Below, piece by piece: positions 57,893 through 64,000 of a DNA stretch of 64,000 nt. The DNA comes from Vineibacter terrae (GTDB taxonomy: Bacteria > Pseudomonadota > Alphaproteobacteria > Reyranellales > Reyranellaceae). The notes under the pieces were generated by a model, which was given only the letters and a program-made list of their open reading frames with translations, had not been told where the DNA came from and ran no database searches. The stretch lies in NCBI RefSeq assembly GCF_008039615.1, contig NZ_VDUZ01000005.1:62001-126000 (forward strand). Reading direction: 5' to 3'. A program made the translations under genes and the position numbers. How positions within the stretch are numbered: the first letter of the stretch is position 1; the number at the start of each line of letters is the position of its first letter.

Positions 57893-60427
57893 ATGCGTCA
57901 GTCTCCGTGGAAGGTGACGGCTTACGCCCTCATCGTCCTGTTCGGCGTTCTCGCCGCCCTGCCCAATCTTCTCACCCGCGAACAGCTCGCGCTTCTCCCG
58001 GACTGGCTGCCCAAGCAGCAGGTCACGCTCGGGCTGGACCTGCGCGGCGGCTCGCAGCTTCTGCTGGAAATCGACGGCGATGCCGTGCGCAGCGACCGCC
58101 TCTCCAGCCTTTCCGATTCCGCCGCCGCCGCGCTGCAGGGTGCCGGCATCCGCCATAGCGGCGTGCGCGTCGCCGACAACGCGGTGACGGTGCGGCCGCT
58201 CGATGCGGCCCAGGGCCGCGACGCTCTGCGCGTGCTGACCGGGCTGAACACGCCGGTCGAGACCCGGTTCGGCACCTCGGGCCCACCGTCGCTGGAGGTC
58301 AATGCAGGCACCGACGGCACGATCACCCTGCGGCCGACGGAGGCCGACCTGACGGCGCGCCTCAATGCCGCGGCCGATCACAGCCTGGAGATCGTGCGCC
58401 GCCGTATCGACCAGGCCGGCATTGCCGAGCCCACCGTGATGCGCCAGGGCGCCAGCCGGATCCTGGTGCAGCTGCCCGGCGTGCAGGACCCGACCCGCAT
58501 CAAGGAGCTGCTGGGCAGCACCGCACGGCTCAGCTTCCACATGGTCGACGAGACGGCCGGCGATGGCCGCGTGCCCGGCACGACGCTGCTGCCGCTGGAA
58601 GGCAGCTCGGGGCAGATCCGCATCAGGTCGCGGGTGATGCTCGAGGGTGACCGTCTGGTCGACGCCACCGCCGGGTTCGATCAGCGGTCCGGCCAGCCGA
58701 TCGTGCAGTTCCGCTTCGATTCGCAGGGCGCCAAGCGCTTTGCCGATATCACGCAGAAGAATGTCGGCAAGCCGTTCGCGATCGTGCTCGACGGCCGCGT
58801 GCTCAGCGCGCCGGTGATCCAGGAGCCGATCCTCGGCGGCTCCGGTCAGATCAGCGGCCATTTCACGACGGAAAGCGCCAAGGATCTCGCCGTTCTGCTG
58901 CGGGCCGGCGCCCTGCCGGCGCCGATGAAGGTGATCGAGGAACGCACCGTGGGCGCCGACCTCGGCGCCGACGCGATCGAGCAGGGTGTCACGACGGGCC
59001 TGATCGGCTTCGCCCTGGTCTTCATCTTCATGGTCGTGCTGTACGGCCGCTGGGGCCTGGTCGCCAACCTGGCGCTGGCGTCCAACGTGGTGCTGACCTT
59101 CGCGGCGCTGAGCCTGCTGGGCGCGACACTGACCTTGCCCGGCATCGCCGGCATCATCCTGGGGGTGGGCCTGGCGGTCGACGCCAACGTGCTGATCAAC
59201 GAGCGCATCCGCGAGGAGACGGCACGCGGGCGCAGCGCGATCGCGGCGCTCGACGCCGGGTTCAAGCGGGCCTACAGCACCATCGTCGACTCCAACGTCA
59301 CCACCCTGATCGCGACCACCATGCTGTTCGCGCTCGGCTCGGGCCCGGTGCGCGGCTTTGCGATCACGATGGGCCTGGGCATCATGATCTCGATGTTCAC
59401 GGCCGTGTCGATCGTGCGCATGATCATGGCCCTGTGGGTCGTCTGGCGCCGGCCCAGGCAGTTCATCATCCGGCCGCTGTTGGGGATGCGCCTGATCCCG
59501 GACAACACCGCCTTCCGCTTCATGCGCGGGCGCTTCATCGGCATCGCGGTGTCGGCCGTGCTGTCGGTGTCGTCGCTGGCGCTGTTCGTTCATCCCGGCC
59601 TGAACTACGGCATCGATTTCGTCGGCGGCACGCTGGTCGAGGTCAAGACGCAGGAGCCGGCCAGGCTCGACGAGCTGCGGCGGGCGCTGAACGGCCTGGA
59701 TCTCGGCGAGGTCGCGCTGCAGGAGGCCGGCTCTCCCAACAACGTGCTGGTGCGCATCGAACGCCAGCCGGGTGACGACCAGGCTCAGGCCGCCGCGACC
59801 GACAAGGTGAAGGCGAAGCTGGCGGAGATCGCGCCGGGCTCGGCGATCGAGCGCGTCGAGGTTGTCGGGCCCAAGGTCAGCGGCGAGCTGATGGAGGCGG
59901 GCGTGCTGGCCGTGGCGCTGGCGTGCCTGGCGATGCTCATCTACATCTGGGTGCGTTTCGAATGGCAGTTCGCCGTCGGCGCCATCGTCACCCTGGTGCT
60001 GGATGTCACCAAGGCAGTAGGCCTGTTCGCGATCACGGGCCTGGACTTCAACCTGACCGCGATCGCTGCCCTGCTGACCCTGATCGGCTACTCGGTCAAC
60101 GACAAGGTGGTCGTCTATGACCGCATGCGCGAGAACCTGCGGCTCTACAAGAAGATGCCGTTGCGCGAGCTGATCGACCTCAGCATCAACGCCACGCTGG
60201 CGCGCAGCATCTACACGTCGGCGACCGCCTTCCTGTCGATGCTGCCCATGGCCCTGGCCGGCGGCAGCGCGGTCGACAACTTCGCCATCCCGATGGTGTT
60301 CGGCATCGTCGTCGGCGCCAGCTCGTCGGTGTTCATCGCAGCGCCGATCCTGCTGTTCCTCGGTGAGGGACGGTTGCGCCGAGGCGGCCGTTTGCCGGCG
60401 CCAGTGCCCGCCGCGTCGGCCGGCTGA
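57893..60427 (+). CDS. secDF: Fused SecDF protein translocase subunit
   Basis: 844 residues joining SecD (about 1-540) and SecF (about 550-844). The SecD start has a membrane helix, then TLGLDLRGGSQLLLEID (D1 motif), the long periplasmic domain, and SQGAKRFADIT. The last SecD segments include IAGIILGVGLAVDANVLINERIREE with the DxxxxN motif. The SecF start is LNYGIDFVGGTLVEVK, with the late AALLTLIGYSVNDKVVVYDRMRENL (GYSxNDxVVxxDR). Both proton-relay regions are present. SecDF drives late protein export with proton motive force. YajC is not adjacent here. ATG 57893 chosen by homology; the ribosome site is weak. Confidence 0.94.
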   Translation: MRQSPWKVTAYALIVLFGVLAALPNLLTREQLALLPDWLPKQQVTLGLDLRGGSQLLLEIDGDAVRSDRLSSLSDSAAAALQGAGIRHSGVRVADNAVTVRPLDAAQGRDALRVLTGLNTPVETRFGTSGPPSLEVNAGTDGTITLRPTEADLTARLNAAADHSLEIVRRRIDQAGIAEPTVMRQGASRILVQLPGVQDPTRIKELLGSTARLSFHMVDETAGDGRVPGTTLLPLEGSSGQIRIRSRVMLEGDRLVDATAGFDQRSGQPIVQFRFDSQGAKRFADITQKNVGKPFAIVLDGRVLSAPVIQEPILGGSGQISGHFTTESAKDLAVLLRAGALPAPMKVIEERTVGADLGADAIEQGVTTGLIGFALVFIFMVVLYGRWGLVANLALASNVVLTFAALSLLGATLTLPGIAGIILGVGLAVDANVLINERIREETARGRSAIAALDAGFKRAYSTIVDSNVTTLIATTMLFALGSGPVRGFAITMGLGIMISMFTAVSIVRMIMALWVVWRRPRQFIIRPLLGMRLIPDNTAFRFMRGRFIGIAVSAVLSVSSLALFVHPGLNYGIDFVGGTLVEVKTQEPARLDELRRALNGLDLGEVALQEAGSPNNVLVRIERQPGDDQAQAAATDKVKAKLAEIAPGSAIERVEVVGPKVSGELMEAGVLAVALACLAMLIYIWVRFEWQFAVGAIVTLVLDVTKAVGLFAITGLDFNLTAIAALLTLIGYSVNDKVVVYDRMRENLRLYKKMPLRELIDLSINATLARSIYTSATAFLSMLPMALAGGSAVDNFAIPMVFGIVVGASSSVFIAAPILLFLGEGRLRRGGRLPAPVPAASAG

Positions 60428-60443
60428 GCAGTCATCTGACGCC

Positions 60444-60473
60444 GAACGGCGCGCCGTGGCAGGCGCGCCGTTC
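60444..60473. terminator. Bidirectional terminator hairpin
   Basis: GAACGGCGCGCC-GTGGCA-GGCGCGCCGTTC: a perfect 12-bp stem, 6-base loop, midway between the convergent stops of secDF (60427) and the secreted-protein gene (60485). Confidence 0.75.
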
Positions 60474-60484
60474 GTGCAAGGCCA

Positions 60485-61021
60485 CTACCACGTGAACGCC
60501 AGGTACTGATGGCGGCCCGGCGTGATGTTCACCGTCCGGGTTTTCAGGCTGCCTTCGCTGGCGGCGCGCACGGTGTACTGGCCGGCCGGCAGGTCCGCGA
60601 GCAGGAACGGCCCCTCGGCGACCGTGTGCAATACCGGCTGGCCGCGCATGTCGGTCACGCTGACCTCGACATAGGCCAGGAAGTCGCCGCGCACTCCGTT
60701 GGCACGGGCGAACTCGAGGCCGAGCGCATAGCGAGGCATCGCTGCCCGGAATGCCTCGGCTTCGTCCTTGGTGACACCGCCGGTCGTGAATATGACATTT
60801 CCCTGACGGCGCTCGACCGGCCCCGTGCGCATGCCCTGATACACGTCATCCCGTGGGCGACGGTCATCAAACCGGTCATACGGCCGTTCATAGCGATCGT
60901 ATGGCCGGTCATAGGCAGAGGGGCGATCGGGCGGCGGGTACCTGTCCATCTGGGCCGCAGCCGGTGCCAGTGCGGCTGCCAGCACACCGGCAGCCACGGT
61001 GAACGGGAGCATCCTGGTCAT
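60485..61021 (-). CDS. Secreted protein with carboxypeptidase-regulatory-like beta domain
   Basis: 178 residues from ATG 61021, which has GAAGGAGATAAGG directly upstream. Signal peptide about 1-24 (FTVAAGVLAAALAPAAA). It continues with a low-complexity Tyr/Asp/Arg/Pro region (residues about 25-55, PYDRYERPYDRF repeats). The C-terminal half, SVTDMRGQPVLHTVAEGPFLLADLPAGQYTVRAASEG, is like the small beta-sandwich of transthyretin/carboxypeptidase-regulatory domains. Probably periplasmic or surface-located; role unknown. The frame is open much further upstream, but without a ribosome site. Confidence 0.8.
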   Translation of the reverse strand: MTRMLPFTVAAGVLAAALAPAAAQMDRYPPPDRPSAYDRPYDRYERPYDRFDDRRPRDDVYQGMRTGPVERRQGNVIFTTGGVTKDEAEAFRAAMPRYALGLEFARANGVRGDFLAYVEVSVTDMRGQPVLHTVAEGPFLLADLPAGQYTVRAASEGSLKTRTVNITPGRHQYLAFTW

Positions 61022-61160
61022 CCTTATCTCCTTCGCTTCCACGGCCTGCGCGCATGGTGGCGCGCTCACGCTTGGCGGCGGGACAAGGTGAAAACGTCCT
61101 GTTGAAATCGGAGGTTCCGCGAAAACCCGGTGCCGGCGCGGTGGCGCCACTTTCTTGCCA

Positions 61161-62543
61161 CTATACGTCGCCGCTGAAGCGGGCCAGCCGCATGGTGCTT
61201 GTGAACACCGCCACGCCGGCGAAGCCGGCACTGATCAGCAGCGCCACGGTCGGCCCTGCAGCTTGTGTGACCACCAGCCCGAAGACCAGCGCCACCAGCG
61301 CCGCGCCCAGCGTCTGCCCCATGACACGGGCCGTCGAAAGAACGCCGCCGGCGGCGCCGCTGCGCTCGCGCGGCACGCTGCCGATCAGGATGCGGTTGTT
61401 GGGCGATTGGAAGAGGCCGAAGCCGGCGCCACAGATCGCCATGCGCCAGGCGATATCGATGTGGCTGGGCTGCGGCGGCAGGAAAGCCATCAGAAGCAGC
61501 CCGGCGCATAGCAGGGTCAGGCCCAGGCCGCCCAGCAGGCCGGCGGGATAGCGGTCGGACAGCCGGCCGGCAAGCGGCGCCATTACGCCCACGGCCACCG
61601 GCCAGGGTGTCATCAGCAGCCCGGTGTCGACCTGCGTCAGGCCGAGCACGTCCTGCAGGTAGAACGGCAACGCCACGAAGGCCGCCCCTTGCGCGGTGAA
61701 GGAGCAGACCGAGCTCACCACCGACAGCGAGAAGACGGGGCGCCGGAAGATATCGACCGGCAGCATGGGCGCGGGCAGCGCCTTCTGCCGCACGACGAAG
61801 ACTGTGCCTAGTATGACTGCGAGAGCCAGCTCGGCGGTCACGACAAGGGCGCCGTGACCGTGTCCGATGCCGTCGATGCCGCCGATCAGCAGGCCGAAGG
61901 ACAGGGCCGACAGCAGCGCGCTGGGCAGGTCGAACGGATGCGGCGTAGGCTCGGTGACGGGCAGTGCCCGCGCCGACAGCGCGAACGACACCACACCCAT
62001 GGGCACGGCGATCGCGAACAGCCACTGCCATGGCCCCAGGGCCAGGATCGCCGCCGCCGCGGTCGGCCCCAGCGCTGCCGAGGTGGCGACGATAAGCGCG
62101 TTGATGCCCATGCCGTGTCCCAGCGCGGCGCGCGGATACGTAAAGCGGATCAGCGCCGGGTTCACGCTCATGATCCCGGCGGCGCCCAGGCCCTGCACGG
62201 TACGTGCGATCACAAGCATGGTGAGCGAGTCCGAAAGCGCGCAGATCAGCGATGCCAGGGTGAACACCACCACGCCGGCGCGGAACACGCGGCGGTAGCC
62301 GAGCACGTCTCCCAGCGACGACAGCGGCAGCAGCGAAACCATGACCGCGATCTGGAAGGCATTGACGATCCAGATCGAGCGGGCGGCCGTCGTATCGAGG
62401 TCGCGTGCGATCACAGGCAGGGCGATGTTGGCGAGCGAGCCGTTGAGCACCGTCATCGACAGGCCAAACGCCATGGCAGCGACGGCCCAGTGGCGTCGCG
62501 GCACCGGCAGACCATCGCCGGCATCGATCGGTAGAGCCACCAT
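61161..62543 (-). CDS. MFS drug exporter, DHA2/EmrB-like
   Basis: 460 residues with about fourteen hydrophobic segments. Markers of the 14-segment family: WIVNAFQIAVMVSLLPLSSLGDVLGYRRVF (motif A), TVQGLGAAGIMSVNPALIRFTYPR, and GICGAGFGLFQSPN-type segment. No EmrA-type adaptor or TetR regulator is adjacent. It lies 4 bases downstream of the TauD-type gene on the same strand, so they may be cotranscribed. Confidence 0.93.
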   Translation of the reverse strand: MVALPIDAGDGLPVPRRHWAVAAMAFGLSMTVLNGSLANIALPVIARDLDTTAARSIWIVNAFQIAVMVSLLPLSSLGDVLGYRRVFRAGVVVFTLASLICALSDSLTMLVIARTVQGLGAAGIMSVNPALIRFTYPRAALGHGMGINALIVATSAALGPTAAAAILALGPWQWLFAIAVPMGVVSFALSARALPVTEPTPHPFDLPSALLSALSFGLLIGGIDGIGHGHGALVVTAELALAVILGTVFVVRQKALPAPMLPVDIFRRPVFSLSVVSSVCSFTAQGAAFVALPFYLQDVLGLTQVDTGLLMTPWPVAVGVMAPLAGRLSDRYPAGLLGGLGLTLLCAGLLLMAFLPPQPSHIDIAWRMAICGAGFGLFQSPNNRILIGSVPRERSGAAGGVLSTARVMGQTLGAALVALVFGLVVTQAAGPTVALLISAGFAGVAVFTSTMRLARFSGDV

Positions 62544-62547
62544 CGCT

Positions 62548-63411
62548 TTACTGGGCCACAGTAGGTGCGTCGCCCGCCACTGTGGTGCGCTGCATCAGGC
62601 GCCTGTGCCTCACCGCATCGTACGGCGTGGCGCGGTGCAGGACGGCCCGGTTGTCCCAGATGATCAGGTCGCCTGCGCGCCAGTGATGCGAGAAGCAGAA
62701 GGCGGGCTGTGTCGCGTGCGCCGTCAGGGAGTCCAGCAGCGCGCGGCCCTCGGCGAACGGCCAGCCCAATATGTGCGAGGCATGCGAGCTCACGTACAGG
62801 GCCTTGCGGCCGTTGATCGGATTGACCCGGACCAGGCGCTGCTTCACGGGCGGCACCTCAGCCTTCTGCGCCTCGGTCAGCACGGTCGGGTCGACCAGGC
62901 CGCGCGAATAGGCCAGCGAATGCTCGGCCACCAGCGTCTCGATCTGCTGCTGCATCGCCTCGGACAGGCTTGCATGGGCGGCGCGCAGGCTGGCGAATTC
63001 GGTGTTGCCGCCCTCCGGCGGGCAGATACGCGCCGACAGCAGCGAGCACAGCGCCGGCACCCGCTTGAAGGAGCTGTCGGTGTGCCAGAAGTAGTTGGCC
63101 TTCTGGTAGACCATGCGGCGGTCGTCCGGAGGGATCGTGGCGCCGGTATCGATGTCGAGGTTGGATTGGCGCGCGAACGGCGTGCCGCCGGCCGGGTTGG
63201 CGCTGACGGTTGTTTCCAAGGGGCCGAACAGCTTGCTGAACGCGATCTGCTGCGCATCGTCGATCGGCTGGTCGCGCAGCAGCACGACGGAGTGCTCCTC
63301 GAAGGCAGCGCGGATCTCGCCGAAAGCCACGGCATCGACCGGGTGCGTCAGGTCGATGCCGCCGATCTCGACGCCGAACAGGGGATGCAGCTTGCGGAAC
63401 GTCAGGGCCAT
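62548..63411 (-). CDS. TauD/TfdA-family Fe(II)/2-oxoglutarate dioxygenase
   Basis: 287 residues. Facial triad: H110 and D112 in NYFWHTDSSFK, and distal H259 in VLHRATPYD; the 2-oxoglutarate-binding arginine is probably R270 (AVRHRRLMQRTTV). The start GVEIGGIDLTHPVD is the family opening. Members hydroxylate taurine, 2,4-D, alkylsulfates or similar. ATG 63411 is preferred to GTG 63417 because both give the same body; no strong ribosome site distinguishes them. The MFS exporter follows. Confidence 0.92.
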   Translation of the reverse strand: MALTFRKLHPLFGVEIGGIDLTHPVDAVAFGEIRAAFEEHSVVLLRDQPIDDAQQIAFSKLFGPLETTVSANPAGGTPFARQSNLDIDTGATIPPDDRRMVYQKANYFWHTDSSFKRVPALCSLLSARICPPEGGNTEFASLRAAHASLSEAMQQQIETLVAEHSLAYSRGLVDPTVLTEAQKAEVPPVKQRLVRVNPINGRKALYVSSHASHILGWPFAEGRALLDSLTAHATQPAFCFSHHWRAGDLIIWDNRAVLHRATPYDAVRHRRLMQRTTVAGDAPTVAQ

Positions 63412-63650
63412 GGTCACGGGCTTGTAACACGTGAAGGCACTCTAGCGCGACCGGACAGCGTTGGCCGTGCAAGTGCTGCAAGGCAGGCATATGGCGCTTT
63501 TTTCATCGCCCTGGGGCGCAGCGAAGCACCCTGCGATCGCGCCAACGATTTTTCCCCATGATGCAGGCCGTCGTCATGGAATTGTCGCGCGGCCGTCATC
63601 GCGTGTTTATCGCCGCACCCTAGGCATCGCTGCGCAAGACAGGAGCGCGC

Positions 63651-64000
63651 GTGACGGTCGATGCCATCATCACGGCCGACGTCCTGGACGTCGACACCAA
63701 GCCGGTGCGGGCGGATCGCCGTCGGCGTCCCCGGCCGTGGCGTCTGGCCTGGCTGCTGCTGCTGCTGCCGTCGCTGCTGTGCCTGGCGGCTTTCACCTAC
63801 CTGCCGGTGCTGCGGGTGGTGCTCGATGCGCTGTACGCCGCGCCGCACGGTACCGGCAGCGCAGCGCGCTTCGTCGGGCTGGAGAACTTCGCACGGGTCC
63901 TGGGTGATCCCGCCTTCCGTCAGGCGGCACAGAACAACCTCCTGTACGCCATCGGCACCGTCGTTCCCAGCGTGGTGCTGGCGCTTCTCTTCGCGCTCGC
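63651..64000 (+). CDS. Sugar ABC transporter permease (MalF/UgpA-like), 5' part
   Basis: Runs off the window end. From GTG 63651, with AGGAG 8 bases upstream, the frame gives VTVDAIITADVLDVDTKPVR, a basic stretch, then the first membrane segment (LAWLLLLLPSLLCLAAFTYLPVL) and RFVGLENFARVLGDPAFRQA with NNLLYAIGTVVPSVVLALLFAL. The GLENFxxxLxDPxFxxAxxNxL segment is characteristic of MalF/UgpA-type permeases. About 116 residues are visible. The solute-binding protein and ATPase are outside the window. Confidence 0.87.
   Translation, partial: MTVDAIITADVLDVDTKPVRADRRRRPRPWRLAWLLLLLPSLLCLAAFTYLPVLRVVLDALYAAPHGTGSAARFVGLENFARVLGDPAFRQAAQNNLLYAIGTVVPSVVLALLFAL

Noticed and set aside
1-64000. CRISPR arrays, tRNA and rRNA genes
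   Set aside because: No regularly spaced identical short repeats with unique spacers and no recognisable tRNA or rRNA sequence were found by eye; a covariance-model scan could still reveal a tRNA.

Overview
The window is GC-rich, densely packed chromosomal DNA. Gene content suggests an alphaproteobacterium with a soil or plant-associated, metabolically versatile lifestyle: Sox and flavocytochrome c sulfur oxidation, tripartite tricarboxylate (TTT) and taurine-type transporters, AtzE/F/G/H-like amidases and many GC-rich intergenic palindromes. No rRNA gene, tRNA gene, CRISPR array or intact insertion sequence was recognised, so genus is not assigned.

Layout. 1-2927: end of a sulfur-oxidation operon (soxC 3' end, soxD-like, a small cytochrome c, a SoxF/FccB-like flavoprotein). 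3146-4870: polytopic membrane protein. 4921-5139: a small SelW-like gene with an in-frame TGA in a CxxU motif, very probably a selenoprotein. 5208-8478: tctCBA-type transporter on the minus strand. 8576-11187: taurine/sulfonate-type ABC transporter (minus), divergent from 11318-17532, a six-gene operon of Gfo/Idh dehydrogenase, TIM-barrel isomerase, enolase-superfamily enzyme, SDR-like protein, GNAT and TetR regulator. 18065-18883: secreted metallo-beta-lactamase fold enzyme. 19263-22609: a lower-GC cassette of small dehydrogenase subunit, GMC flavoenzyme with a Cys cluster and SNase-like nuclease. 22670-26746: MFS carrier, cupin, AhpD-like protein and MocR regulator. 26972-33482: type I secretion operon with its own RTX/beta-helix substrate. 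33483-35806: repeat-rich stretch with a small unknown gene and a broken primase/Toprim fragment. 35807-40346: second catabolic operon (DapA-like, Gfo/Idh, DUF993, TIM-barrel isomerase). 40387-45503: GFA-like, gamma-glutamylcyclotransferase-like, two tandem methyltransferases, aldo/keto reductase. 45594-52377: cluster resembling itaconate/mesaconate C5-dicarboxylate breakdown (PrpD-like, IclR, two MaoC, acyl-CoA dehydrogenase, CoA-transferase, CitE-like lyase). 52452-57297: allophanate hydrolase divergent from AtzG/AtzE-like genes, then an AtzH/HpxZ-like gene, separated by a lower-GC putative deaminase-like gene. 57893-60427: fused SecDF. 60485-63411: secreted protein, DHA2 exporter, TauD-type dioxygenase. 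63651-end: start of a sugar ABC permease.

How parts work together. The most notable observation is one palindrome, GTAAC-N6-GTTAC extended by TT/AA, found 17-30 bp upstream of start codons at three separate places: before tctC, between the ABC transporter and the Gfo-enolase-TetR operon, and before the DapA-like-DUF993 operon. This ties two transporters and two catabolic operons into one probable regulon, with the encoded TetR protein as the obvious candidate repressor. The enzyme set (two dehydrogenases, two isomerases, enolase-type dehydratase or racemase, DapA-type aldolase, DUF993) reads as a pathway for a sugar acid or cyclitol-like substrate that I cannot name.

A second theme is a family of roughly 125-170 bp palindromic elements whose five full copies all lie between co-directional genes of operons. 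One has apparently become part of the soxD reading frame, another carries a nested palindrome, and a diverged copy terminates the primase fragment.
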